Below the pieces are notes generated by a model, which was not told where the DNA came from, searched no databases, and saw only the letters and a program-made list of their open reading frames with translations. DNA of 64,000 nt from Mucilaginibacter dorajii (GTDB taxonomy: Bacteria > Bacteroidota > Bacteroidia > Sphingobacteriales > Sphingobacteriaceae): positions 124,001 through 188,000 of the forward strand of contig NZ_JANTYS010000002.1 of assembly GCF_024808255.1 (NCBI RefSeq), read 5' to 3'. The translations under genes and the position numbers were made by a program. This document shows, in pieces, positions 30,996-42,167 of the stretch. How positions within the stretch are numbered: position 1 is the first letter of the stretch; every line of letters starts with the position of its first letter.

Positions 30996-33900
30996 TCAAA
31001 CTTCATGGCTATGCCCTGGTTCGGGTTTGTAGTTCTTTTCCATTTCGGCAAGCTTCTCTTTACCGTAGGCAAATTTAGTGATGATGTAATACAACACCGG
31101 TACTATAAATATTGCCAGCGAGGTAGCGGTAAGCATCCCCCCAAAAACTGTCCACCCAATGGTTTTACGTGCTTCGGCGCCGGCACCTGATGCAATCATC
31201 AACGGCACAACGCCTAATATGAACGCCATAGACGTCATAATGATAGGGCGCAAACGAAGCCTTACAGCCTCTAAGGTTGCTTTCTCCAGGTTCATACCTC
31301 TATCTACACGCTCTTTGGCAAACTCTACTATCAGGATGGCGTTTTTGGCTGCCAAGCCTATCAACGTTATTAAACCTATCTGCGCGTATACGTTGTTAGT
31401 CAGATCGGGCCAAAAGGTAAGGAACAGGATAGCACCGAATGCCCCCAACGGTACCGATAACAGTACCGAGAACGGAACCGACCAGCTTTCATACAAGGCA
31501 GCCAGGAACAGGAACACAAAGCCTATAGAAAGGGCAAATATGTAAACCGTTTTTGAGCCCGATAATAACTCCTCACGACTCAGGCCCGAAAATTCGTAAC
31601 CAAAGCCTTGCGGCAATGTTTTGGCAGCTACTTCTTTCAAGGCCGTAATAGCATCACCAGAGCTAAAGCCCGGTTTTGTACTACCGTTTATCTCGGCCGA
31701 GCGGAACAGGTTATAGTGCGCTATCAGAGGTGAATTTTCAATTACCTTATAAGAAGTAAGCGTACTTAAAGGCACCATGGTACCAAACTGGTTACGCACA
31801 AAATACTGTCCTATATTGGTAATATTACTACGGAACGATGTATCGGCCTGGGCAAGCACCCTAAAGTTTCGGCCGTAAATGGTAAAGTCGTTAATATAGG
31901 TGCTACCTAAGTAAGTTTGCAGCGCGCTGTTTACATCGGCAATAGAAACACCTAATTTTTTGGCCTTCTCCCTGTCGATAGTTAACTGGTATGCAGGCGT
32001 ACTTGCGGTGAAGAAGGTAAATGCACGGGCAATTTCGGGGCGTTTGTTTACTTCGCCTACAAAATTCCGCATTACTTTTTCAAAATTTTTAATGTCGCCA
32101 CCTGCTTCTTTCTCTTCCAAAATGAACGAGAAACCGCCGGTACTACCTAAACCGGGAATAGCAGGCGGTTGAATCACAATTACGTTGGCCTCCTTAAAGC
32201 GGGCCAGTTTTTTGGTAAGCTTACCCACCAACGCCGTGATCTGTTGCGATTTGTCCTTACGCTCATCCCAGGGTTTAAGCTGCACAAACATGGTGGCACT
32301 ATTAGCCTTACTTGCAAAGCTGATGGCGTTTAAGCCGCCTAAAGCCGCGTAGTGGGCAATCTCTGGAACACTATCCAAAGTGGCCATCATCTGGTGCAAT
32401 ACATCAACCGTACGCACTGTTGATGAAGCCTCGGGCAAATCATAGGTAATGTAAACCCTGCCATCATCCTCCAACGGAATAAATCCGGATGGTTTACTTC
32501 TGAATAAAAGAATGGCACCTATAATGATACATACCAATATGATGATCACAAACTTGGAGTTTTTGATCGCCTTATCAACCGTGTTTCTATATCGGCCCGT
32601 TACCCTGGTGAACCACTCGTTAAACACAAAGAAAAACTTGTTAAGCCCTTTTGATTTATCATCTATTTTATGCGGACGAAGCAACAGGGTACACAAGGCC
32701 GGTGTTAATGATAAAGCCACAAATGCCGAGATCAATACCGATATTGCTATGGTGATAGCAAACTGCTGATAAAGCCGGCCTACTATACCCGGCACAAATC
32801 CTACCGGTACAAACACCGCCGCAAGGATCAACGCGATTGCGATTACCGGTGCCGATATATCGGCCATGGCATGCTTGGTAGCTTCAACAGGCGTCATTCC
32901 CTCCTCATCCATATAATGCTGCACGGCCTCAACCACCACAATGGCATCATCCACCACAATACCTATCGCTAACACAAAACCAAAAAGTGTAAGTGTATTG
33001 ATGGTAAAGTTAAGCGGGATAAAAAATATGAAGGTACCAATGATAGATACCGGGATAGCGAGCACCGGGATAAGTGTTGAGCGCCAGTTTTGCAGGAATA
33101 AAAATACCACCACAATTACCAGCCCCAAAGCAATCAATAAGGTATCAACCACTTCGCTTACCGAAACCTTAACTACTGTTACGGCCTCAAACGGCACCAC
33201 GTAATCAACATCGGCAGGGAAGGCTTTTTTAAGCTCGTTCATGGTAGCATAAACATTCTCGGCAGTTTCAAGCGAGTTACTGTTTGGTGCCTGGTAAACC
33301 AGCAGGTATGATGCCCTTTTACCATCAACAAATGAGTTACCAGAGTAATTGAATTTACCTAACTCAATACGGGCAACATCTTTTAAATGCACTATAGCCC
33401 CGGTGCTTGGAACCGTTTTAATAATTACGTTACCAAATTCCTCGGGCTTGCTTAAACGCCCTTTAACCAGTACCGAATATTCAAAGGTTTGCGCTTTTTG
33501 CTGCGGTGTGGCACCCACCGTACCCGGAGCAACCTGGGCATTTTGCTCGGCCAGTGCCGCGGTAACATCACCGGCGGTCATGCCCAGCGCGGCAAGTTTA
33601 TCGGGGTTAAGCCATATACGCATACTAAAGTCATCGGCACGGGTAACAACGTCGCCCACGCCTTTGGTACGCAATATCGCGTCCTTTATAAATACGTTGG
33701 TATAGTTATCAGTAAAGGTTACATCATGACTCCCTTTTGGCGAAAACATGGCTACCAGCATCAAAATACTGGGGTTACGCTTACGTACCACCATACCCAA
33801 ACGCTGCACCTCCTGCGGTAAGGTTGGTAACGCGATACCTACACGGTTTTGCACATCAAGCGCGGCTATATTAATATCGGTGCCTACATCAAAGTTTACG

Positions 33901-34175
33901 GTCATGCTCATTTGGCCGTTACTACTGCTGTTACTTTGCAGGTAGGTCATGCCCGGTACGCCGTTTACCTGTACTTCTACAGGGGTTGCCACGGTTTGTT
34001 CAACCGTCAGCGCGTCGGCACCGGTATAGGTACCCGTAACAGAAACCGTTGGCGGGGTAATATCCGGGTATTGCCCTATAGGTAAGCTGCTCATGGCCAG
34101 TAAACCAACAATTACAATCACTAATGAGATCACTATCGCGGTAACCGGTCGTTTTATAAAAACATCTGCAATCAT
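30996..34175 (-). CDS. RND multidrug efflux pump, inner-membrane subunit
   Basis: 1059 residues, the HAE1 (AcrB/MexB) length. Twelve helices with two large periplasmic loops are evident. The N-terminus MIADVFIKRPVTAIVISLVIV, the proton-relay GFVLAIGIVVDDAIVVVEAV in helix 4 (paired Asp), and the porter-domain stretches GRLYQQFAITIAISV and FIPLEDDGRVYITYDLP match the family. The C-terminal half repeats the pattern (LIGLAAKNAILIVEF). It is the last gene of an operon with a TolC protein and a lipoprotein adaptor, so it forms a tripartite efflux pump. Substrates cannot be read from sequence. Confidence 0.95.
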   Translation of the reverse strand: MIADVFIKRPVTAIVISLVIVIVGLLAMSSLPIGQYPDITPPTVSVTGTYTGADALTVEQTVATPVEVQVNGVPGMTYLQSNSSSNGQMSMTVNFDVGTDINIAALDVQNRVGIALPTLPQEVQRLGMVVRKRNPSILMLVAMFSPKGSHDVTFTDNYTNVFIKDAILRTKGVGDVVTRADDFSMRIWLNPDKLAALGMTAGDVTAALAEQNAQVAPGTVGATPQQKAQTFEYSVLVKGRLSKPEEFGNVIIKTVPSTGAIVHLKDVARIELGKFNYSGNSFVDGKRASYLLVYQAPNSNSLETAENVYATMNELKKAFPADVDYVVPFEAVTVVKVSVSEVVDTLLIALGLVIVVVFLFLQNWRSTLIPVLAIPVSIIGTFIFFIPLNFTINTLTLFGFVLAIGIVVDDAIVVVEAVQHYMDEEGMTPVEATKHAMADISAPVIAIALILAAVFVPVGFVPGIVGRLYQQFAITIAISVLISAFVALSLTPALCTLLLRPHKIDDKSKGLNKFFFVFNEWFTRVTGRYRNTVDKAIKNSKFVIIILVCIIIGAILLFRSKPSGFIPLEDDGRVYITYDLPEASSTVRTVDVLHQMMATLDSVPEIAHYAALGGLNAISFASKANSATMFVQLKPWDERKDKSQQITALVGKLTKKLARFKEANVIVIQPPAIPGLGSTGGFSFILEEKEAGGDIKNFEKVMRNFVGEVNKRPEIARAFTFFTASTPAYQLTIDREKAKKLGVSIADVNSALQTYLGSTYINDFTIYGRNFRVLAQADTSFRSNITNIGQYFVRNQFGTMVPLSTLTSYKVIENSPLIAHYNLFRSAEINGSTKPGFSSGDAITALKEVAAKTLPQGFGYEFSGLSREELLSGSKTVYIFALSIGFVFLFLAALYESWSVPFSVLLSVPLGAFGAILFLTFWPDLTNNVYAQIGLITLIGLAAKNAILIVEFAKERVDRGMNLEKATLEAVRLRLRPIIMTSMAFILGVVPLMIASGAGAEARKTIGWTVFGGMLTATSLAIFIVPVLYYIITKFAYGKEKLAEMEKNYKPEPGHSHEV

Positions 34176-34247
34176 TATTCTTATGATTAAGTTTCCGGGG
34201 ATTGTTGCCCCGCTACTTGTTTAAACCTCTTCTATTCAATAAATAAC

Positions 34248-35423
34248 TTACTTTTTAGGTGCTGCGCCCTGTGCAGGTGCGCCTGAGCCCAAAGTAACCT
34301 TACCTCCATCGCGCAAACGCTGAAAGCCATCAGTTATCACCTTATCGCCGGCCTTAATACCGTCAATTACTACAATATTGGTATTCACTCGCGGACCGAG
34401 CTTTACTTTAACCTGTTTTGCCAGGGTATCCTGCCTGTCTTTGATCGATTTATCTTCGGCAGTATCTTTCACCGTAGTATCGCGGGTAACAAAAACAAAA
34501 AACTCGCCCATTTGCTCGGTTACAGCTTTGTTTGGTATTTGCACCCTGTTGCCCGATTGGCCGTTAAGTACCTGCAATACGCAGCTCATACCATCTTTTA
34601 AAACATCATCCTCATTAGGGAACTGGATCCTCACCTTTATACTACCCGTCCCGCTGCTCACGCCCCTGTCAATAGCCAATACTTTACCTGTTTTATTATA
34701 GGTTGTACCATCTGGCAGTTGTAACTTAAAGGTTGTATCGGTGCTTGCCTTTTGAAAGCCATAAAAGCGGTTAATGTCCTGTTCGTTAATAACCACGTCA
34801 ACCCCAATAGGGTGTTCGGCAGATATGGTGTTCATCAGTGTAGTACCGGCCGCAACCTGTGTACCCAACCTCACCTGCGAAATACCTATCCTGCCTGTAA
34901 ACGGAGCCCGGATGGTAGCATAAGAAAGATCGGTAGCGGCAGATGCCACCCCCGCTTTAGCAACTGCAACCGCGCTTTTATTGGTTTCATAAGCCGCCAC
35001 AGCCTGATCGACCGTTTGGCGGGCAATAGCGTCATTTTTTAATAACATATTATAGCGATCAACATCCTTTTGCGCTTTTACCAGGTTGGCCTGGGCGCTT
35101 AATACATTGGCCTGTGCCTGCTGATAGGCAGCTTCATACTTTCGCTTATCAATTTCATAAAGCACTTTGCCTTTTTCAACCACATCGCCTTCCTTAAAAA
35201 ATATGCCGGTTACAAAACCCGGTACCTGGCTGCGCAGCTCAACCGTGTTAATTGATATAACCGTTCCCTGGTAGCTGTCATAATAAGTAGCTTCGGCAAC
35301 TTTGGCCTGGGCTACAGAAACCGGAGTTGGTGGCGGGGCACCGGCTTTTTGCTGATGTTTACCACATGATGCCCATGTTAATAATGCGGCAGGGGCTAAC
35401 CAATATATATAGCTATTTTTCAT
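34248..35423 (-). CDS. RND efflux periplasmic adaptor (membrane-fusion lipoprotein)
   Basis: 391 residues. A lipoprotein signal ends at LLTWASC (Cys20). The mature part has a beta-barrel/lipoyl segment (TVELRSQVPGFVTGIFFKEGDVVEKG), a helical hairpin rich in Ala and Gln (EAAYQQAQANVLSAQANLVKAQKDV), and a second lipoyl half with ATIRAPFTGRIGISQV. Then come the barrel and membrane-proximal domains. It bridges the inner-membrane pump and the outer-membrane channel. Spacing to the pump is 72 bp and to the TolC gene 81 bp, on the same strand, so one operon is likely. Confidence 0.93.
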   Translation of the reverse strand: MKNSYIYWLAPAALLTWASCGKHQQKAGAPPPTPVSVAQAKVAEATYYDSYQGTVISINTVELRSQVPGFVTGIFFKEGDVVEKGKVLYEIDKRKYEAAYQQAQANVLSAQANLVKAQKDVDRYNMLLKNDAIARQTVDQAVAAYETNKSAVAVAKAGVASAATDLSYATIRAPFTGRIGISQVRLGTQVAAGTTLMNTISAEHPIGVDVVINEQDINRFYGFQKASTDTTFKLQLPDGTTYNKTGKVLAIDRGVSSGTGSIKVRIQFPNEDDVLKDGMSCVLQVLNGQSGNRVQIPNKAVTEQMGEFFVFVTRDTTVKDTAEDKSIKDRQDTLAKQVKVKLGPRVNTNIVVIDGIKAGDKVITDGFQRLRDGGKVTLGSGAPAQGAAPKK

Positions 35424-35504
35424 TATAGTGATTTGTTCGTGATAGTGATTTTTTCGTGTTTACGTTATTACTTAACAGGCATCCGGCTGATGCCTGTTAT
35501 ATTT

Positions 35505-36857
35505 TTATTGTACCGGCAATGTACCCAATGCTTTTTGCAAATCAATACGGCTTGCAAGTAGCTGGAACAGGGCATTATAATAGTTCAGCTCCGCAGTACG
35601 CAGGTCTGATTGTGCCACAATAACATCAAGGTAGGTTTTTACCCCCTCGCGGTATTGCAGGCTCACTACCTTATATACATCTTTTGCCAGATCAACATTT
35701 TCGCGTACCAGTTTGTAACTGGTGTAGTTACTTTTATAACCTGCCAGCGCCTGCACATATTCGGTATTGATGGTATTTTGCGTGTTTATGATATCCAGAT
35801 CGGCACGTTCAACCTGCAACCTTGCCTTGGCTAAGTTTTGCAGGCGCTTGGTACCCTGAAAAATAGGGATGTTTAATGTTAAGCCAACATAACCTGTAGG
35901 ATAGGCATTATTGTAAAGGTTACTGAAATCGTGACTGAAATAAGCATAATTATAACTGCCCACTGCTGATACTGAGGGCAAAAAGCCATACAGGTAATAA
36001 TTAATGTTTAGGCTTTTAAGCGCCTTATTAGTTTGCAGTAAACGGTATTCAATGCGGTTATTTACATCTAAAGTTTGATTGGTATCAATCGATGCCGCCT
36101 GCTCATAGCGTGTTGAATCGTAGGCAAGCGTTATTGGCCCGCCGCCACCAACCCCCATAATTTGCTTTAAATAAGCTATTTTACTTTTTATCGATTCCTG
36201 GGTTGCCTTACGGGTAGCTAATGAATTGTTGAGAGCGATAGTCGCCTGTTTATAATCTGTTTTATCAGATACACCAGCCTGGTAACGGTTGGTGGCATCC
36301 TTTAAACTGCGTTGCAACCTTACTATGTCCTCATTGGTAATATCTAATTGCTTTTGCGATAGCAGCACATCAAAAAAAGCTTTGCTTACGTCAGATACTA
36401 CATCTATCTGGCTGCTTAACGTGTTTTCTTTGTAATATGCCCGGGAGTATTTAGATGCCTTTGAAGCCAACAATACATCGGCATTATAAATAGCCTGCGA
36501 TGCTGTTAAACCAATGGTCGATAGGTTTCGGATACTCCCCGCGTTTGAAGGGATATTAGCACCCGATGCGCCGGCCTGCGGCTGCCCTTTAAAGTAGTAG
36601 TTATAAAGGCCCGATGAACTTAATTGTGGCAGCCATCCCGATAAGCCTATCCTGATGTCGCGCTCATTGATCTGCTCGTCAATAGATGCCTGCCTTACCG
36701 CGGGTTGGTTACGCAAAGCAAATTCAACAGCTTGTTTAAGCGTTATTGCCCCGGTAATGGTATCATTAACGGGGGCGGTTTGCGCAAAAACCCGCGAATG
36801 TAAAATTAATGTTAAATTGACTATCGTGAAGATGGTTAAGTACGTTGTTTTTTTCAT
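35505..36857 (-). CDS. TolC-family outer-membrane efflux channel
   Basis: About 450 residues from the ATG at 36857; a longer frame to 36887 adds ten residues before the signal peptide and is less likely. A signal peptide ends near VFAQ. Two OEP repeats follow, rich in Ala, Gln and Leu helices: LKQAVEFALRNQPAVRQASID and later LNIPIFQGTKRLQNLAKARLQVERA. The end reads EGVKTYLDVIVAQSDLRTAELNYYNALFQLL, the typical last helix pair. It leads the operon with the adaptor and RND pump and faces spt across a divergent, AT-rich 365-bp promoter region. Confidence 0.93.
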   Translation of the reverse strand: MKKTTYLTIFTIVNLTLILHSRVFAQTAPVNDTITGAITLKQAVEFALRNQPAVRQASIDEQINERDIRIGLSGWLPQLSSSGLYNYYFKGQPQAGASGANIPSNAGSIRNLSTIGLTASQAIYNADVLLASKASKYSRAYYKENTLSSQIDVVSDVSKAFFDVLLSQKQLDITNEDIVRLQRSLKDATNRYQAGVSDKTDYKQATIALNNSLATRKATQESIKSKIAYLKQIMGVGGGGPITLAYDSTRYEQAASIDTNQTLDVNNRIEYRLLQTNKALKSLNINYYLYGFLPSVSAVGSYNYAYFSHDFSNLYNNAYPTGYVGLTLNIPIFQGTKRLQNLAKARLQVERADLDIINTQNTINTEYVQALAGYKSNYTSYKLVRENVDLAKDVYKVVSLQYREGVKTYLDVIVAQSDLRTAELNYYNALFQLLASRIDLQKALGTLPVQ

Positions 36858-38428
<1,571 letters not shown>

Positions 38429-38442
38429 TAAGCTAATAAATT

Positions 38443-38495
38443 GTCCGTGTGTATATTTGGCTGCTGTTTAACAAAACAAGCCTATACACACGGAC
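38443..38495 (+). terminator. Hairpin between spt and the GNAT gene
   Basis: GTCCGTGTGTATA and TATACACACGGAC form a perfect 13-bp stem around a 27-nt loop, followed by TTTTA. It could end some spt transcripts or act as an attenuator, leaving fewer copies of the downstream mRNA. The long loop makes simple termination less certain. Confidence 0.55.
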
Positions 38496-38542
38496 TTTTA
38501 CGTTCATATAGCCCAAGGGCATTCAATTAGTATACACTACTC

Positions 38543-39661
38543 ATGATAAAAATTGTAACGGTTAGTTCAAAAAGCGAGTTGGCCTCATTTATTGATTTTC
38601 CGCATGATTTGTATGAGGGCGACCCAAACTACGTTCCGGAACTATTTATAGCCCAGCGCGATCTGTTAACTAAACACCCTTTTCATAAGCACAATAAAGT
38701 ACAGCCCTTTTTAGCGTACCGCGATGGTAAAATAGTAGGTCGCATAGCAGCTATTCTTAACAACGCGCACAACGAGTACAATAAAAAGAATGATGGTTTT
38801 TTTGGTTTTTTTGATTGTGTTGACGATACCGAGGTTTCAAACCTATTGTTTGATGTAGTTACCGGCTGGCTTAAAGATAAAGGCGTTACCGGCAAACTAT
38901 TAGGGCCCGTAAACTTTAGCACCAATGAACCTTGCGGTTTATTGATACAAGGCTTTGACAGCCCACCGTTTTTAATGCAAACTTATAACAAGCCCTATTA
39001 TGCTAAGCTAATAGAAAGCTATGGTTTGGATAAAGATGTTGACCTTATTGCCTGGCATTGGGATGGGCAGGCTTATGACGATAAATCGGTAAGACTGTTA
39101 AACTCTTTGGAGGAGCGTTTGAAACGAAATAATATAGTTATCCGTAAGGTTAGCCTTAAAAACTTTAAGGACGAAACCATTAAGTTGCGCGAGGTATATA
39201 ACTCGGCCTGGGATCAAAATACTGGCTTTGTACCTTTAACGGATGAGGAATTTGATTACCTGGCCAAAGATCTTAAACTGATCCTTGACCCGGACTTTGC
39301 ATTGGTTGCCGAGCAGGATGGCAAAATAGTTGCCTTCGGTTTAGCATTACCTAACTACAACGAGATCTTTCAAAAAATAAAGCGCGGCCGTTTATTGCCA
39401 ACAGGCATTTTTAAATTACTGCTTGGCAAAAAGAAAATTCAAAGCATTCGCATTTATGCTTTGGGTGTTGTGGATGGCTATCGTAAAATGGGTATCGAAG
39501 CCTGCTTATATGGCACCATCATCCGCGAGTACAAAGCCAAAGGATTTAAACATGCCGAGGCCGGCTGGACGTTAGAACACAATGACATGGTGAACCGGGC
39601 CATTGAGGCCATTAAAGGCGATCCGTACAAAAAATATAGGTTATACCAGAAAACGATATGA
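38543..39661 (+). CDS. GNAT-fold acyltransferase, candidate bacterial ceramide synthase
   Basis: 372 residues. Two GNAT-like halves are visible: an N-terminal half (about 1-135) with QPFLAYRDGKIVGRIAAILN and GFFGFFDCVDD, and a C-terminal half (about 185-372) with FALVAEQDGKIVAFGLALPN and the acyl-CoA-site-like VDGYRKMGIEACLYGTII. In Caulobacter the bacterial ceramide synthase is a GNAT-fold protein unrelated to the eukaryotic enzyme. Placement directly after spt and overlapping a CerR-like reductase makes the same role here likely, but that is inference. Its stop overlaps the next start as ATGA. Confidence 0.72.
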   Translation: MIKIVTVSSKSELASFIDFPHDLYEGDPNYVPELFIAQRDLLTKHPFHKHNKVQPFLAYRDGKIVGRIAAILNNAHNEYNKKNDGFFGFFDCVDDTEVSNLLFDVVTGWLKDKGVTGKLLGPVNFSTNEPCGLLIQGFDSPPFLMQTYNKPYYAKLIESYGLDKDVDLIAWHWDGQAYDDKSVRLLNSLEERLKRNNIVIRKVSLKNFKDETIKLREVYNSAWDQNTGFVPLTDEEFDYLAKDLKLILDPDFALVAEQDGKIVAFGLALPNYNEIFQKIKRGRLLPTGIFKLLLGKKKIQSIRIYALGVVDGYRKMGIEACLYGTIIREYKAKGFKHAEAGWTLEHNDMVNRAIEAIKGDPYKKYRLYQKTI

Positions 39662-40644
39662 GGGAACGGGTTTTAATAACCGGTGCAAGCGGCTTTGCCG
39701 GCTTCCACATTATTGAGGAAGCATTACATAATAATTTTGAAGTATACGCCGCAGTGCGTAAAACAAGCAAAACAGATCATCTGAAACACCTGGATGTTCA
39801 TTTTGTAAATTTGAGTTACCGCGATGTGCCTGCTTTAAAACAACAGTTAACCGATATTAAACCCGATTATATTATCCACGCGGCAGGTGTTACCGCGGCC
39901 AGGTCACAAGCCGAATATGATCAAATTAACGCCACCTATACTCTTAACCTTGCTTCGGCAGCGGTACAGGCGGGCATTAATCTTAAAAAGTTTGTACTCA
40001 TTAGCAGCCTTGCTGCCCTGGGACCACTTAAAACCCTTGTTGGATCCATCAGCGAGCGAAGTAAACCCAAGCCCGTTACCGCTTATGGCCGCAGCAAACT
40101 ACTGGCCGAAGAACAGCTGAGGACGGTTAAAAACTTAAGCTACACTATATTGCGCCCCACAGCCATTTATGGCCCGCGCGATACCGGCATTTTTATATTT
40201 TTTAAGCAACTGGTACGCGGCATAGAACCCTACATGGGCAAAGCCGAGCAAAAGCTTACCTTTATATATGTTAAGGATGTGGCAAAGGCGGCTATTAAAT
40301 CGCTTTATAGCAGCAACGTTACAGACTATAATTTAAGCGACGGCAATTTTTACAGCAAATACGAGTTAGGTAACCTGGCTAAGGAAGCCATGAGCCTAAA
40401 AACGTTCAAATTTCATTTGCCTGTAATTTTTATAAAAATAATAGCGTCAATATCAGAAAAAGTGAGTTCTTTGAGCAATAAAGCCGCGATACTCAATACC
40501 GAGAAGCTAAATGAGCTGATGGCCGTAAACTGGTCTGTTGATATTGAGAAAGCAAAAGCCGAACTTGGCTTTTATCCCGCCTATAATTTAAAAACAGGCC
40601 TGATAGAAACACTTAAATGGTACCGGGCTAACGACTGGCTATAA
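39658..40644 (+). CDS. NAD-dependent reductase of extended SDR type, candidate CerR
   Basis: 328 residues. The Rossmann nucleotide-binding motif TGASGFAGFHI starts at residue 6. The catalytic triad region shows a Ser in LISSLAALGP and Tyr/Lys in TAYGRSKLLAEEQL (YxxxK). A typical substrate-binding half follows (RPTAIYGPRDTG, FIYVKDVAKA). In bacterial ceramide synthesis, CerR reduces the 3-oxo group after N-acylation. Overlap with the GNAT gene by ATGA and position behind spt support that role; other sugar or lipid epimerase activities cannot be excluded by sequence alone. Confidence 0.82.
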   Translation: MRERVLITGASGFAGFHIIEEALHNNFEVYAAVRKTSKTDHLKHLDVHFVNLSYRDVPALKQQLTDIKPDYIIHAAGVTAARSQAEYDQINATYTLNLASAAVQAGINLKKFVLISSLAALGPLKTLVGSISERSKPKPVTAYGRSKLLAEEQLRTVKNLSYTILRPTAIYGPRDTGIFIFFKQLVRGIEPYMGKAEQKLTFIYVKDVAKAAIKSLYSSNVTDYNLSDGNFYSKYELGNLAKEAMSLKTFKFHLPVIFIKIIASISEKVSSLSNKAAILNTEKLNELMAVNWSVDIEKAKAELGFYPAYNLKTGLIETLKWYRANDWL

Positions 40645-40698
40645 AACACAAATAATTAAACATTATTGAACGCAAAAATTAACAAAATATAAAAATAC

Positions 40699-40730
40699 AT
40701 CAAGTTACTTAAACGTTTAAGTAACTTGAT
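40699..40730. promoter_or_regulatory. 32-bp perfect palindrome upstream of the inositol-phosphate synthase gene
   Basis: ATCAAGTTACTTAAAC and GTTTAAGTAACTTGAT are exact reverse complements, giving a 32-bp loopless palindrome. The core TTAAACGTTTAA resembles sites of dimeric repressors. It lies 55 bp after the CerR-like gene and 111 bp before the next ATG and has no following T run, so an operator is favoured over a terminator. Confidence 0.6.
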
Positions 40731-40841
40731 AATCAAAATATTAACATAAATAACAAAATCTTTTGCGGCTTATCGCAAGGGCAAACAGGTAAGCCGGTCA
40801 ACTGGCTTTACCCCCAACAATTAAAACAACAAACAATTACA

Positions 40842-42167
40842 ATGAAAGGTAAAATTTCTCCTGCCGAAGGCAAACTGGGTATACTGATCCCTGGCTTAGG
40901 TGCAGTAGCTACTACGCTTATTGCCGGCGTTGAAGCTGTAAAAAAAGGCATTTCGCAGCCAATTGGCTCCCTTACACAAATGGGGCACATCCGTTTAGGT
41001 AAACGTACCGAAAACCGTAACCCTAAGATCAATGAATTTGCTCCGTTAGCCCAATTAAACGATATTGTTTTTGGCGGATGGGATGTTTATACAGATAACG
41101 TTTACGAATCTGCAATGAACGCCAAAGTACTTGAAACGTCATTGCTTAACGCGGTAAAAACCGAGTTGGAGGCCATTGTACCAATGACTGCCGCTTTTGA
41201 CCGCAATTATGCTAAAAACTTAACGGCTACCCACGTTAAAACCGGTACCCGTTATGAGTTGGCGCAACAGGTAATGGAAGATATTACCAACTTTAAAGAG
41301 AAAAACGGCTTAGATCGCGTGGTATTAGTATGGTGCGGATCAACCGAGATCTATTACGAAGCATCGGCTATCCATCAATCATTAGCCGCTTTTGAGCAGG
41401 CTTTGAAAGATGACGATCACTTGATAGCTCCAAGCATGATATACGCTTACGCGGCTTTAAAATTAGGTGTACCTTTCTCAAACGGCGCTCCTAACCTAAC
41501 CGTTGATATCCCGGCATTGATCGAGCTATCTAAATTAACCAAAACCCCTATTGCTGGTAAGGATTTTAAAACCGGTCAAACTTTAATGAAAACAGTTTTG
41601 GCACCAGGCCTGGCCGCCCGTTCATTAGGCGTACATGGCTGGTTTTCGACCAACATTTTAGGTAACCGCGATGGTTTGGTGTTAGACGATCCGGATAATT
41701 TTAAAACCAAAGAGGTTTCAAAATTAGGTGTATTGGAAGATATCTTTAAACCAGAAGACAACCCTGAGCTTTACGGTAACATTTATCACAAAATCCGTAT
41801 CAACTACTACCCACCTCACGGCGATAACAAAGAAAGCTGGGATAACATCGACATTTTTGGCTGGTTAGGCTACAAAATGCAAATCAAGATCAACTTCCTT
41901 TGCCGCGATTCTATACTGGCCGCCCCTATCGCGCTTGACTTAGCGCTGTTTAGCGATATGGCTAAACGTGCCGGCATGAGCGGCATCCAGGAGTGGTTAT
42001 CATTCTACCTTAAATCGCCGCAAACTGCCGAAGGTTTACATCCGGAGAATGATATCTTTAAACAACTGATCAAGTTAGAGAACACCCTGCGTTACCTGAT
42101 GGGCGAAGACCTGATCACTCACCTTGGTTTAGATTATTATGATGATATGTTTGCCGACCAGGCATAA
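40842..42167 (+). CDS. ino1: myo-Inositol-1-phosphate synthase
   Basis: 441 residues, longer than archaeal forms and typical of Bacteroidota. The NAD-binding start LGILIPGLGAVATTLIAGVE is followed by FGGWDVYTDNVYESA, the NGAPNLTVDIPAL region, and the catalytic Lys-rich AGKDFKTGQTLMKTVLAPGL with GWFSTNILGNRDGLVL. It makes inositol-1-phosphate from glucose-6-phosphate. Its placement after ceramide genes and before a CDP-alcohol phosphatidyltransferase and AUR1-like enzyme indicates that the inositol goes into lipids. A 32-bp palindrome upstream suggests regulated expression; a terminator follows at 42186. Confidence 0.93.
   Translation: MKGKISPAEGKLGILIPGLGAVATTLIAGVEAVKKGISQPIGSLTQMGHIRLGKRTENRNPKINEFAPLAQLNDIVFGGWDVYTDNVYESAMNAKVLETSLLNAVKTELEAIVPMTAAFDRNYAKNLTATHVKTGTRYELAQQVMEDITNFKEKNGLDRVVLVWCGSTEIYYEASAIHQSLAAFEQALKDDDHLIAPSMIYAYAALKLGVPFSNGAPNLTVDIPALIELSKLTKTPIAGKDFKTGQTLMKTVLAPGLAARSLGVHGWFSTNILGNRDGLVLDDPDNFKTKEVSKLGVLEDIFKPEDNPELYGNIYHKIRINYYPPHGDNKESWDNIDIFGWLGYKMQIKINFLCRDSILAAPIALDLALFSDMAKRAGMSGIQEWLSFYLKSPQTAEGLHPENDIFKQLIKLENTLRYLMGEDLITHLGLDYYDDMFADQA

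Noticed and set aside
40699..40730. Palindrome read as terminator of the CerR-like gene
   Set aside because: It has no loop and no T run after it, so an operator is more likely, though a weak terminator is not fully excluded.
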